Shown here: in pieces, positions 31,701 through 41,031 of the stretch
Position numbering within the stretch: position 1 is the stretch's first letter
Layout: every line of letters starts with the position of its first letter
DNA from: Flectonema sp. DT1601
Taxonomy: Eukaryota > Euglenozoa > Diplonemea > Diplonemida > Diplonemidae
DNA length: 64,000 nt
Direction of reading: 5' to 3'
Assembly (NCBI GenBank): GCA_964019425.1
Contig: OZ025842.1
Span: 62,001 to 126,000 of the forward strand
The notes under the pieces: generated by a model
The model's database searches: none
What the model was told of the DNA's origin: nothing
What the model saw: the letters and a program-made list of their open reading frames with translations, nothing else
Made by a program: the position numbers and the translations under genes

Positions 31701-34700
31701 CGTCCACTTCCTTCCGCTATCCCTGCTAGGATGCAAATCGTGCACAGCCGGTCGCACACGTGCGGGAGCTCTCTGATCCGACCGAGTCCGAGGTCTACCC
31801 CCTTGATCAGACACTGCGAGACTACGTTCATGTAGCACGTGTCCCCCCGGTTCTCTAGCCCCTCGAGGCACGACTTCGCCATTGGGGTAGTCCTCTCGAA
31901 GTGTGATGGTGCTACTAATGTCTCCTTTTCCGATTGTCTCCTTCCCATCTCTTCCGCAGTGTTCTGGGCGGGCCCTAGCACCCCCATATCCGACCAGTCC
32001 TGGCACGGGTCCATCATCTCCACGTCCAGTGCCGCTCCTTCCAACTTCTCACTCGGCACGTCTTGGCACGAGTCCTCCATCTCCACATCCCGGCCCAGGT
32101 CTAAGGGACATGTGGAGACATCCATGCATCCATGCGGTGCCGCGCCCCTCTCCACTCCGGCTTGGTCAGCAGAGTCCAACCGCTCAGCCAACGTGCTGTA
32201 ATCCGCCATCCTCAGCGGTGTCGGTTTGTTCCGGTCTGATGGTGGCGGGGGCGCTAACTGTGTCAGCATCTCCATCCGCAGGGGGTTTAACAGGGACCGG
32301 AAGCAGGCTTCTGTATCAGGCGTTCGTCGGCCTCCATTTCCCGGCGACGTCACTGGTATCTTGCTCTCCTTTAAATGGAGATCCGTCCTCCTCCCAATCT
32401 CCTCTGTGCTCCTCCCGGTGCTCCTCCCGGTAGCCACTCCCCCCTCAGGCGACATAATTTGACACACCGCTGGCTTGTTCTCTTCCTCGTCCAGCTGTAA
32501 CCCGGCGTCCTCCTCCGCGGCCAGGGACACCTCATCCCCCAGTGTTCCCTCACGCAGGGCAATGTGTATCGGTAGGGTCTCCATTCGATGTGTTTTCACG
32601 TCTATGGCCGTCACCGATCGGTTTATTTCCGCTGCTGGCGGCAGTTGCAGCTCCCCTGCCAAAGGTGGCGGTGCACCTGACTCCGCTAGCGTCTCCCCGG
32701 CTGTGCTCTCCATCGTCGGTGCCCGCGGGGTGTGCTCCACCATGCCTCCTTTCACCACCAGCATAGCTTCCTCTGACTCCGGGGGAACCTTCGATGGCTG
32801 GAGGTCGGTCCCCACTTCTACCCCCTCCGTGATCCCCACCGTTGTCACGTTCACCACGGGTGGTGCTCCTCGGCTTGCGGCAAGTGTCCTCCCATCACCG
32901 TCTGTTTGCATCAGGGCGCCCTCCCCCGTGATCGGGGACACGTCATCCCACGTCGTTCCCTCACGCAGGGCGAAGTGTATCGTCGGGGTCCCCATGTGGA
33001 GCGTTTTCACGTCCGTGGCCGCCTCCGATCGGTTCACTTCCACTGCTGGCGGCAGTTGCAGCTTCCCCGCCTCTGGTGATGCACCCGACTCCACTAGCAT
33101 CTCCCCGGCTGTGCTCTCCATCGTCGGTGCCTGCGAGGTGTGCTCCAGCATGCCTCCATTCACCGACAGCATGGCTTCCTCTGACTTCGGGGGAACCTTC
33201 GATGGCTGGAGGTCGGTCCTCACTTCTACCCCCTCCTTGATCTCCACCGTTGTCGCATCCGCCACGGGTGGCGCTCCCCGGCTCGCAGCAGGTGTCCTCC
33301 CACCGCCTACTTGCATCAGGGCGCCCTCCCCTGTGGTCGGGGACACATCATCCCACGATATCCCCTCCCGCAAGGCAGCATAGACTGGCTGGGGCCCCAC
33401 TTGGGGTGCCCTCGTGTCATTGGTCGTCCTCGGTTGGTCCTCCCTCACAGCCACCGTCTGAAGTGTCGTTACCGTGTTTGTCCGCGGCCCCAGGGCCACA
33501 TTCCCCAGCATGGGTGCATGCGTCTCCAAAGGTGTATCCTGTGGTCCCGTGGGCGCCCCTAGGGCTCCGGCGTGCGGTGCGCTCTCACTAATCCCTTTGC
33601 TCAGTGGCGTTGTTCCCGTATCCGATCGTGACTCTAGCCGCGTTCCTTGGGCCAAACTTACCACGGTGGGCGAATGCGGTGTGGGCTCCGTTTTGTCCCC
33701 ACTCACCAGCACAACCCCCTCCTCCGCAACTCGTGGTTCAGTGGGCGGCACTGGGGCTTCGACGCGCATTGTACCTTCTCCAATCTCCTTGCTCTGTGGG
33801 TGATGCGCCACCTGCACACGTCCTGGCGCTGCTGTAGTCACCCTCTCTCGCGACAACACGCTTCCCGTTTGTGAACGTGACGACGACTCCGGCTCGGTCA
33901 CTTCTGGAGGGGGTGGCTCCACTCTCGTGTATACCCAGAACAAGGGGTCTAGCGAGTCCAATCCAGCCTCCACCACTGGGGAATCATCGCTCACCCTCAA
34001 CCACCGGTCCTCCTGGGTCCTCACCAAGGCCACGGCATGCTTCACCTCCGAACTGCCCTTGGTCCCTCCCACACACCCGGTGAGCACGTAGACCCGCAGC
34101 CCGGCCGCTGTATCGACTCTGACCTCGGCCGCCCGCTCCAGGCGCCCCGTCGAGAAGATCACTGGTGCCGTGTTCAGCATCCTCCACTTCACCGTGTACA
34201 ATCGCGAGGGGTTCCTGCACTTATCGCAGATGGTTTCCCGCTGGGTCTTTTCCAACGAGACTCCACCCCGCAAGACCTGTGCCGCCTCGGGCATCTCCTT
34301 CACCATCAGTACGGTGAAGTCCAGCACCATGCGCTTCAGGGTCGCTCCACAGTCGCAGGTGTAGACTCCCTCCAGCCGGCTGCTGAAGATCTCTCTCAGG
34401 CAGCTCTGCCACGCTGCGCAGGCATCCTCCAGCCTACCCAGGACCAAGGTCAGGTAATCCAGAGGCGACCCACCAGCCATGGAGAAGCGTTCCACTTCCC
34501 GCTTCACCGCTCCTTTCTGCATCTCCTGCGTGTGTCTCGCAGATTCCTTCAGCAACGGCCCCAGGTCTGTGCTCCTTCCCACCATCATCTCCCACAGCGA
34601 GCACACGAAGCATCCTGTCCTGCACAGGGCGTGGCCTGTCCTCTTCATCTCCAGGAATCCCATCAGCGGCGTGGACCAGGCCAACGAGGCTACCGTCGCT

Positions 34701-37700
34701 CCGGCGTAACAGGTCCCACCACCGTTCGAGAAGCCGATCGGTTCCGAGAGGGCCCACCTGCAGTCTTGCTTCCCGCCGACTACATAAGAGAGTAGCCTCT
34801 CCCTCGGCGCGGCCTCCTCCACCCGCCCCACGTCGGGAGAACTATCTAGCGGCTTCCGGACCTCACTCTCGGACACCTTCATTGCCTGTAGTGCCTCCTC
34901 CAGATCCGCAACTTCGCAGGCCTCCAGCCCTTCGGGTTGATCCGCCGCCCACAGGTCCCAGGACAGTTCCGCCTCCACCTGCTCATGCTGCGTGATCAGC
35001 GTTAGTTCCCCGTCAGGTGCCGTTACGTCCCCCCTGTCCGCCACCGCCCTCGCCCACGAGACCGCCAATATCGTCGATACTTCCCTTGTCACTCGACACC
35101 ACGCTTCCCTCGGTGTCGCCGATCTCATGGCAATCGCCCTCATGAAAGCCGCAGCCGCCTGGTTCGTCGCACCCTCTCTGGTGAACACCAGCGGGACAAA
35201 ATTCACACCCTGCTCGGTGCATTCCCTCCCGTACTTCGCAATCTTCTCGCGCTCCTTGACTTGGATCGCCTGTCGGGCATCCTTGTGCGACCCTCTGCTC
35301 ACGGAGGTCACGGTGCTCACTTCGAGTACGGTTACGTCGTAGGCGGTCAGCCCGACGTTCCCACCCGCCACTGTTCCATGCGCCGCCGTTGTGAGCAATA
35401 GATCCGCGGGTTTGGTTCCCCCCTTCAGTAGCTTTTTCGGTTCGGTCTCCACCGCGAAGCCCACCTCTCTGGCCCTCCCAGCTAAATAGTCGCGGATCAG
35501 GTTGTGCCTTATTATCGGGCTCCCTCCTGTCCTGCACACACCCGCGTGCACACCATGCGCGTCCAGTTTCGTCCCGCATCTGCGGCACAGCTGCCCGCGC
35601 ATCAACACCTCCATGCCGAGCATGCCTCTCAGGGCCAGCCTCAGACTCTTCGGGTCTACCTGGGTCCCCTCCTCAGACGCCTCTGCCAGCCACGCTCCTG
35701 CCCTTGGCATCGAGGCCGCTCTGAAGTGGGCCAATAGCGACTTGTCCGAGCCCTTTAACTGCATCAGCTTCCCGCGCAGGGTCTTGTCAATCCTCGCCGA
35801 GAGCTCCCTCTGACTGATCGGCTTCTCCAAGCTGAGGTCACCCAAGTCTGGTATTGAGGCCTTGAGAGTTCGCTGGACTCTTCCCCACTCATCAGCGTCC
35901 GCCTTGTAGTGTGGGTCAAACTCTTCGCAGAGCAGCCGGGTCGCGGTCATCGATGCCGCTCTACCCGCAGCAGCATGTCTCACCGTGCTCCGCAACCCCA
36001 CTCCACCTCCCCTGATCGGCAGTTCTACCTGCATCAACTCCTCCGCTCCCATCCCAGGTCCCACAAAGCTCTCTAGGGTATCACGGATCGCGACGTCAAA
36101 CTCCTCCAATCCCGCTGCCATGTCGCCCAGCCGCATGGACCTCATTAGGTAAACCATCTTACCGAACGAGTGACAGTACCTCAGCTGGGTGAGCGCCGCG
36201 TGCCTATCTGGCATCCCCGACAACCGCGAACTCACCCCTCGCAGCTTCCCCACATAATCTCGCAGGTACTTGCTGCAGTAACCGCTACTTCCCACTGGCA
36301 GCTTGAGGATCGTGAAATTGCCGTCGGGCGCCGTTTCTACTTCCGCCAGTTTGCCCGTCGGCTTTGTGCAGCCCCCCAAGGGTATGAAGCAGCATTTGGC
36401 TACCTTCACCTTCAGTCCCAGCTGTGCCGCTTCCTCCACCAAGAAGTCAAATGAATGCTGCAGGACTTCCACCCTCCCCATCAGCACACCATCGTCCAGG
36501 TACCATAGGCTGTTGTCCAGTCCCCTATCCCGCAGCTTATTCAGCAGGCATCTGATCCCTATCGCAAAGAGCAGCGGCCCTGCAGGGTCTCCCTGCTGCG
36601 CTCCTTCCCGCGATTTGATCAGTTCCTCGTTGAAGAAGAGATCCGTCTCCGTCTCGTAGCACCACAGGGCCCACGGTAGCAGTTCCGGTAACGCAGCCGC
36701 CAGCTCCTTCAAGAACGCCAACCTTGAGATGCAGTTGAAAGCGTTCTCGAAGTCTATCGTGAGGATCGCCTTCCCGCGTCCCATGTTCCTCGCCGCGTAC
36801 TCCTTCACGAGGGTGTACATGACCTCGACGCCGCAGGGCACCGCCACCCCCAGCTGTCCTCCCGGCCGCAGTAGCGATGGGATCTTCGGCCTCACCTGGT
36901 GCAGCAGTGTCTTCCATGTCCATCTCCTGAGGCTCTCTCCAACTGCGATGGGACGGTAACCCACCGGTTCCTTCCTGAGCGCGACCAGCCTCGCCCCCGC
37001 AATCAGGGAGGCCGCTTCCTTCGGCACTCTCCCTCTCGCGAGCAGCTCCATCGAGGCGCACAGCAGCGGTAACAGACCCTTCTCGCCTGTATCTAGGGCC
37101 TGTTTCAGCAGCTCCACGCTCAAACCGGACGGTCCCGCACCTGTGTCCTTCGGAAACTCCCTCAGGCATGTCAAAGCCAGCTCGGGGTCGAAGGTCACCA
37201 CTCCAGTCCTCACTCCCACAACATCTTGATTCGGGTGTAATGGTTCCGGATGGATCTTCTGCATGGCTTGCAGTACTTCCTCCGAGTTTGGGGCCAGCCC
37301 GCTGGAGACTAGGCATGCATTCGCTTGCGAGTACCTCCCCCTTCTACTCATGGCGCTGCACCTCTCGTATCTCTCCTTCAATGAAAGTACCTTGCCCTTC
37401 CCTTTGATCGCCTTGGTTTCCATGGAGCTCCACAGCTCCGTGTACTCCCCACGCATCCACTGTTCTAGTCTTGCAGTCGTCCGCACACGGTTCGTGACCT
37501 CCTCCTCCCCGCTCTCCACTCCCCTTCCCTTCCTTTCCACACGTAAACCCAGACAGGCCTTCGGGAGCATGTGCAACAGTTTCCAGGCCCCTACATTGTT
37601 GTCGGAGACCACTCTCTGCAGCACCTCCCTCAGGGCCCTCGCCCAGAGCACTGTTAAGCGGTCGTCCACCCTCTTGGGGACTCTCACGGGTGAACTCCCT

Positions 37701-40700
37701 ATCTCCGCCCACGAGGGCAGCGTCTCCGCTCCCGGTGTCTCAGGCCCTATCGTCGGCTCTTCCGAGAGGTGCTCCCCAGCCTTGTAGTCTCCCAGGGACG
37801 CCTTCCGACAGCGAGGGTGCGACCCCGTCTTGCTCTTCGTGAGGCCTCCACAGAACGCACAGGGTCTCGCGTCCAGGGCCCTCAGCTCCGGCTCCGACAG
37901 GGGTCTATCTGAGAGCAGGTGTTGCCTGGTCAGGTGCGCCAGCAGCCCCGCGATTGAGTCATACCCGCTGTGCTGCTGCGCCCTTGACCTCGAGCAATCG
38001 CTCCGTGGGCAGAAGAAGGGTCCGTTCCCCATCGTACCTGCCTTCGCTCCCGTTCCCAGCCCCATCCGTTTGGCTGCTTGGTCAGGGTCCTCATCCGCCG
38101 CCCCGGTGATGTGGACCGCCTCGGCCTCGCCTTCTACCTGTTCCAACGACTCGCGCGACGCCCCCACTACCGCTTCGTAGTGGCTCCCTCGTAGGTGCAG
38201 CCAGACCGGCACGGGGTGGTCTCGGCTCGCGGGCAAGAACTTGCGGTGTCTGTCCCCCTCCGTCACCACGATCACTGTGTGCAAGAGATTCGCGGCCACT
38301 TGCAGGGTGGTATTGTCTCCCCAGGCTTTCGTCCTTACGCCCTGTGCGAAACTCTCCTTCGAGCTCCCGTCCGTGAACCACCGGTCTCCCTCAGGGTCAA
38401 CCAGCAAGGCGTCCGCCACGTGTCCCCGCAGTCCCTGCGTACCGACCCTCGGATTCCAGACCTTCTTCGCCGTGAGGATCGCCCTGAACTGGCAGTCTCC
38501 GTTCGGCCTCGTCCGTGAGACCGTCACCTCCGGCCACTTCGACTTCAGCCTCCCCATCGCGTCCCCGCCACCCTCCAAACGTCGCGCTTCCGCTCGGATC
38601 AGGTTGTCGCACAGTGGGTGCGGTTCCCCTCCACCTCTGGCGCACTTCTTGCAGGGTTTCAGGTCCACCGCCTCCCACTGTTTCTCCGAGAATCCTTGCC
38701 CGTGCACCCCGTACACATGCTTCCGGAGGCCCGTCTTTGACGTGAACCTCTCGTCACACGCCGGGCAGCTCATCCCGCCACCCTCCATCTCATGCGGGCG
38801 CTGTCTGCACCCTGACGGGACCCTCATGCGGACTTCCGGGGCTGCCGGGCGTGTACCTTTCTTCAGAGACATACTTCTCCGCAGGCGCTCCCATCGTTTC
38901 TCGGCCTTTCTGTTCCGGGGGGCCGCCATGGGCCTCTCCCACACCGTTCGCCCCAGATCCTCCCTCTCCTCCACCTCAACCCTTCGGATCTGGTTCTCGT
39001 CAGGGAGGTACCGCCGGCCTTCTCGCCTAGCAAGACACGAAGGTATCAACAAGGGGAAGTACCTTTCCGAACGTAGGGGTTCCCACCTCCGGGTCATCGT
39101 CAGGAGCGCAGTCGCCTTCCCCGTCAGGTTCCGGAGGGACTCCCAGCACTCGTCCACCAACATATCTTCCGCGTCCGAACCGTATTCTGTCCGGTCCACA
39201 CTCGCACGGATGTCGGTTGCGCGGATATCGTCGGTCACTCCCTCCGCCTTCCTTACCGAAGAAGTTAGGACTGTGGCTCTAACAGGTAGAGGATACACGC
39301 ATTCACACCACCAGATGCCACCTGTTTGCATAATCGGGCCATCGTACGCCCGTCCATCAGTCGTATACATCGGAGATCGATTCTTGTACCCATCAGACAC
39401 ACACGCCGTCACGGCCGCAAGCGTTGGGTCAACGCATACCTGCCCGTGCCCCAGGCCTCTCGAGCAGTGTCCATTATCCTCATCTAACGTGACACTATCG
39501 TCAAACTCACAGACCATCGGTTGTGTCAGAATGGAGGCCCAATCGTAGCATGACCGGGAACTAGGACCAAAGAAGTCAAGAGCAGCGATATCAAAACAGT
39601 GAGACGGGCTACAGTCATTAATCGTGGTGACACTTCCAGGACCTAGTAGGTCGGTGACTTCTGAACAGCCAACAGGTAGAGGTACGTACTCACACCCCCA
39701 GGTGCTGCCTGTTTGCAGAATCGGGTCATCGTACGTCCGTCCATCCGTCGTACACATCGGAGATCGACCTTTGTTCTCATCGAACACACTAGCCGTCACG
39801 GCCGCAAGCGTTGGGTCAACACATACCTGCCCGTGCCCCAGGCCTCTTGAGCTGTGTCCCTTATCCTCATCGAACATGACACTATCGTCGAACTCACAGA
39901 CCATCGGTTGTGCCCGAATAGAGGCCCAATCGTAGCATGACCGGGAACTAAGACCAGAGAAGTCAAGAGCAGCGATATCAAAACAGTGAGACGGGCAGCA
40001 ATCATTAATCATGGTGACACTACCAGGACCTAGTAGGTCGGTGACTTCTGAATAGCGCGAGAAGTGACCTTCAATAGTGGCGACCCGCAGCCTGATTAAG
40101 CTGTTAGAGCTCAAATCGCCGACAGTTACCCGCTTGGCGTACGGAGGAAGCAAGCCTCCCCGTGCTGTGTCGTGTTCACGAGCAGACAAGAGTCCACCAC
40201 CCTCCGGAACGCCATCCCCCTCTCCAGCGGCATCTGTGGCTTCACCGACGACCTCGTCACGCGTATACATAGTCGCACCTCCTGCAACTCCAGCAATTGT
40301 CACCCCGTCCTCACATCCTACAGTGTACCCTCCCCTCGCACAGATGTTCGCTCCTACGAAGAGAAGCACCCGTGCTAACGCGACAGCCATCGCCAAAGTG
40401 CTCCCGGGAGCGCGGACCTTATCCAGCTCTCCTAGAGTGTGTGATTCCACCACTCCGGCCGTATCGGCAATTGACAGAGGCCGACATTCGCAGGTGAGTT
40501 TGTTCTGTGAGGAATAGGTCCAGTTAGCACCATGGCAGGTCTGGTCGTCGGTGGCATGGGCGGTGCTTACGGAGCTCCTGTTACTACCACACTCCGTCGC
40601 CTTGGTTGTTGCAGATCCCACAGCCGGCTCATCGCTGGCGCATGTCCACTCGGTTGCATTCGCCGGATCCCTACTTGCCTGCACTGCTACACTATCCGCC

Positions 40701-40726
40701 GTGCTGGCTCCCTCAGGACGGCTCAA
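28799..40726 (-). CDS. Giant LINE polyprotein: zinc fingers, OTU protease, RT, restriction-like endonuclease, two USP domains, hybrid-binding domains
   Basis: One open frame of 3,975 codons, GC-rich unlike its AT-rich surroundings. In order: two tandem 129-residue repeats (about 224-480); a C2H2 finger (652-677); an OTU cysteine protease (NGDC with C745, HY with H849); a second C2H2 finger (~905-937); RT (FDF-type box DFENAFNC ~1324, GAQQGDPAGPLL, YLDD D1411/D1412); a CCHC motif and PD-(D/E)xK restriction-like endonuclease (~1710-1810, KPADLL, DVTVLEV); a USP-like domain (GGTCYAG ~2005, KHAVALV ~2232); a Pro/Thr linker with ~137-residue repeats (~2450-2850); a second full USP (GDTCYMN ~2960, GHYVSFT ~3180); two RNase H1-type hybrid-binding domains (FYAIANGR ~3262, WYVVSRGR ~3327); and a C-terminal Cys/Lys-rich tail. 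An RLE downstream of RT places it with CRE/R2/NeSL-type LINEs. The start is uncertain: there is no ATG before residue 113 (40390). Confidence 0.88.
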   Translation of the reverse strand: MSRPEGASTADSVAVQASRDPANATEWTCASDEPAVGSATTKATECGSNRSSVSTAHATDDQTCHGANWTYSSQNKLTCECRPLSIADTAGVVESHTLGELDKVRAPGSTLAMAVALARVLLFVGANICARGGYTVGCEDGVTIAGVAGGATMYTRDEVVGEATDAAGEGDGVPEGGGLLSAREHDTARGGLLPPYAKRVTVGDLSSNSLIRLRVATIEGHFSRYSEVTDLLGPGSVTMINDCCPSHCFDIAALDFSGLSSRSCYDWASIRAQPMVCEFDDSVMFDEDKGHSSRGLGHGQVCVDPTLAAVTASVFDENKGRSPMCTTDGRTYDDPILQTGSTWGCEYVPLPVGCSEVTDLLGPGSVTTINDCSPSHCFDIAALDFFGPSSRSCYDWASILTQPMVCEFDDSVTLDEDNGHCSRGLGHGQVCVDPTLAAVTACVSDGYKNRSPMYTTDGRAYDGPIMQTGGIWWCECVYPLPVRATVLTSSVRKAEGVTDDIRATDIRASVDRTEYGSDAEDMLVDECWESLRNLTGKATALLTMTRRWEPLRSERYFPLLIPSCLARREGRRYLPDENQIRRVEVEEREDLGRTVWERPMAAPRNRKAEKRWERLRRSMSLKKGTRPAAPEVRMRVPSGCRQRPHEMEGGGMSCPACDERFTSKTGLRKHVYGVHGQGFSEKQWEAVDLKPCKKCARGGGEPHPLCDNLIRAEARRLEGGGDAMGRLKSKWPEVTVSRTRPNGDCQFRAILTAKKVWNPRVGTQGLRGHVADALLVDPEGDRWFTDGSSKESFAQGVRTKAWGDNTTLQVAANLLHTVIVVTEGDRHRKFLPASRDHPVPVWLHLRGSHYEAVVGASRESLEQVEGEAEAVHITGAADEDPDQAAKRMGLGTGAKAGTMGNGPFFCPRSDCSRSRAQQHSGYDSIAGLLAHLTRQHLLSDRPLSEPELRALDARPCAFCGGLTKSKTGSHPRCRKASLGDYKAGEHLSEEPTIGPETPGAETLPSWAEIGSSPVRVPKRVDDRLTVLWARALREVLQRVVSDNNVGAWKLLHMLPKACLGLRVERKGRGVESGEEEVTNRVRTTARLEQWMRGEYTELWSSMETKAIKGKGKVLSLKERYERCSAMSRRGRYSQANACLVSSGLAPNSEEVLQAMQKIHPEPLHPNQDVVGVRTGVVTFDPELALTCLREFPKDTGAGPSGLSVELLKQALDTGEKGLLPLLCASMELLARGRVPKEAASLIAGARLVALRKEPVGYRPIAVGESLRRWTWKTLLHQVRPKIPSLLRPGGQLGVAVPCGVEVMYTLVKEYAARNMGRGKAILTIDFENAFNCISRLAFLKELAAALPELLPWALWCYETETDLFFNEELIKSREGAQQGDPAGPLLFAIGIRCLLNKLRDRGLDNSLWYLDDGVLMGRVEVLQHSFDFLVEEAAQLGLKVKVAKCCFIPLGGCTKPTGKLAEVETAPDGNFTILKLPVGSSGYCSKYLRDYVGKLRGVSSRLSGMPDRHAALTQLRYCHSFGKMVYLMRSMRLGDMAAGLEEFDVAIRDTLESFVGPGMGAEELMQVELPIRGGGVGLRSTVRHAAAGRAASMTATRLLCEEFDPHYKADADEWGRVQRTLKASIPDLGDLSLEKPISQRELSARIDKTLRGKLMQLKGSDKSLLAHFRAASMPRAGAWLAEASEEGTQVDPKSLRLALRGMLGMEVLMRGQLCRRCGTKLDAHGVHAGVCRTGGSPIIRHNLIRDYLAGRAREVGFAVETEPKKLLKGGTKPADLLLTTAAHGTVAGGNVGLTAYDVTVLEVSTVTSVSRGSHKDARQAIQVKEREKIAKYGRECTEQGVNFVPLVFTREGATNQAAAAFMRAIAMRSATPREAWCRVTREVSTILAVSWARAVADRGDVTAPDGELTLITQHEQVEAELSWDLWAADQPEGLEACEVADLEEALQAMKVSESEVRKPLDSSPDVGRVEEAAPRERLLSYVVGGKQDCRWALSEPIGFSNGGGTCYAGATVASLAWSTPLMGFLEMKRTGHALCRTGCFVCSLWEMMVGRSTDLGPLLKESARHTQEMQKGAVKREVERFSMAGGSPLDYLTLVLGRLEDACAAWQSCLREIFSSRLEGVYTCDCGATLKRMVLDFTVLMVKEMPEAAQVLRGGVSLEKTQRETICDKCRNPSRLYTVKWRMLNTAPVIFSTGRLERAAEVRVDTAAGLRVYVLTGCVGGTKGSSEVKHAVALVRTQEDRWLRVSDDSPVVEAGLDSLDPLFWVYTRVEPPPPEVTEPESSSRSQTGSVLSRERVTTAAPGRVQVAHHPQSKEIGEGTMRVEAPVPPTEPRVAEEGVVLVSGDKTEPTPHSPTVVSLAQGTRLESRSDTGTTPLSKGISESAPHAGALGAPTGPQDTPLETHAPMLGNVALGPRTNTVTTLQTVAVREDQPRTTNDTRAPQVGPQPVYAALREGISWDDVSPTTGEGALMQVGGGRTPAASRGAPPVADATTVEIKEGVEVRTDLQPSKVPPKSEEAMLSVNGGMLEHTSQAPTMESTAGEMLVESGASPEAGKLQLPPAVEVNRSEAATDVKTLHMGTPTIHFALREGTTWDDVSPITGEGALMQTDGDGRTLAASRGAPPVVNVTTVGITEGVEVGTDLQPSKVPPESEEAMLVVKGGMVEHTPRAPTMESTAGETLAESGAPPPLAGELQLPPAAEINRSVTAIDVKTHRMETLPIHIALREGTLGDEVSLAAEEDAGLQLDEEENKPAVCQIMSPEGGVATGRSTGRSTEEIGRRTDLHLKESKIPVTSPGNGGRRTPDTEACFRSLLNPLRMEMLTQLAPPPPSDRNKPTPLRMADYSTLAERLDSADQAGVERGAAPHGCMDVSTCPLDLGRDVEMEDSCQDVPSEKLEGAALDVEMMDPCQDWSDMGVLGPAQNTAEEMGRRQSEKETLVAPSHFERTTPMAKSCLEGLENRGDTCYMNVVSQCLIKGVDLGLGRIRELPHVCDRLCTICILAGIAEGSGRAVSQMVPLGRVMAGLTRRGDGRGQQDAHELLLHLVDDIQRRAGAASPFSRMFACGMVVTTSCARCLNKKSMPQEERGLFVHRAAEIQEALSNLWLSVRVTDYVCDSCGERGHSTRRTELVAAPEILILCVAGRPGALPRIPLSEKVLLEPRDGATWYELGAVVVHQGISGVGHYVSFTCDEEGRWLHQNDRVERTASWREVQASTPHFMLLRRLKGRKAPRRSNSGGDLEPNETALTMPAPGSKVRESAGRFKFYAIANGRNGSGVVTSWGEAEPLVTGLRCAVFKGFNTMVEADAFIRGTDPGHRQATLPGLAQSMEWYVVSRGRRPGCYATWSEASLQVHSFPGGVAKRVEHSQSQRLRGPCSVAYLFFAGMNRAYLLESGGGAMLKQWSFNRLEGAGDPAMLVLMRAVRDILSSCGVLGKLGDVQAYGPLGGWEEGEWTQVRGMVQKASGAGISLKIADLPREVRHSAYEWCYGVPEGIPERKPMVSFPMVEMIPRPALGDRRGRVAEAVRTRPLAITQGPTKRRLGGRSPSDLKKTKSSDPRRDSMDGPAGAPSSHIASDGPPLAEAKETRQQGSDNAQQQNRLQEDPKPGSGRVTPDCEHRTGPEQAETPTGADSQPGRDKPPTESNAEETASAGGIEQQESESTQQEIKVHEDSKQETVTRLADGEAIPVLPDYELLQAEFEKGTATAEACAERGRQEEEVNVVKKPAEGTEPQESESAQQENNLLEDSKLATKTGCDDATPVLLEEGSSPRTVLDEQTAKDHAGDGMRLQRAVSSETSDSEMTCMDTDVTNSGDDDTSTCSAPSEDPPELGKCLCGDRWLPRNFRRRPLASNGWCNRCRRKRLKGTLMVNCSKCDFDQCCDLAALKAKLAKEAKKTKTKRRRAHDKARKGPAGADRDLLYLSSTDASSSGSKTLGNFARELVRRRSNRGRLRKQVFGNKRRVGTGCLTRSCSGNEEDDD
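32550..33375 (-). repeat. Linker repeats between the two USP domains
   Basis: Units beginning ALREG recur at 33371, 32966 and 32552 (period 405-414 bp). Each encodes Pro/Glu/Thr-rich sequence such as LQPSKVPP and PTMESTAGE. The third unit is partial. Confidence 0.8.
39284..40057 (-). repeat. Two tandem 387-bp repeats at the 5' end of the giant LINE frame
   Basis: The segment starting SEVTDLLGPGSVT repeats at an offset of 387 bp (129 codons) with about 85 percent identity. Both copies stay in frame and keep their Cys positions. They could be coding or an in-frame 5' regulatory repeat. Confidence 0.85.
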
Positions 40727-40750
40727 GATGGCGCAAACCTCAATCCTTTT

Positions 40751-40858
40751 AATTATTTTAAAGAAAAAACAATCAGTTTAGCGTCTTGACCAGGACGGAA
40801 AATAGAAAGTGATCGACATAGTCGATCGATAAAAAAACAATGATAACATTGTTTATTC
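40751..40858. repeat. Flanking direct repeat of the giant LINE, right copy (three hairpins)
   Basis: Same three-hairpin unit as 28249-28363, here just upstream of the giant frame. The hairpins are 40782-40797, 40811-40827 and 40835-40854. In the first hairpin a T-A closing pair replaces the C-G pair of the other copy, a compensatory change. Confidence 0.85.
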
Positions 40859-41031
40859 ATTTTTTTTATTTTTTTTTAAATTCTTATTATTTATTTTTTA
40901 AAGAAAAAAAAACGGAAAATAAAAATTCTTGCTGTTCTTCTGATGGGTGGAAACCCGCACAAAATTGAAGTCTCACCCGTAAGGTTCGAAATCAATAAAG
41001 TACAGAATAGAAAAAAAAACGATAAATATCA

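Noticed and set aside
29257-39935. Many plus-strand ORFs of 60-435 codons opposite the giant LINE
   Set aside because: They are shadows caused by the high GC of the minus-strand frame. None shows a domain.
28249-40858. The ~110-bp direct repeats as long terminal repeats of an LTR element
   Set aside because: The enclosed RT and restriction-like endonuclease are of LINE type. There is no integrase, gag-type order or primer-binding site, and the repeats differ by 10-15 percent around an intact frame.
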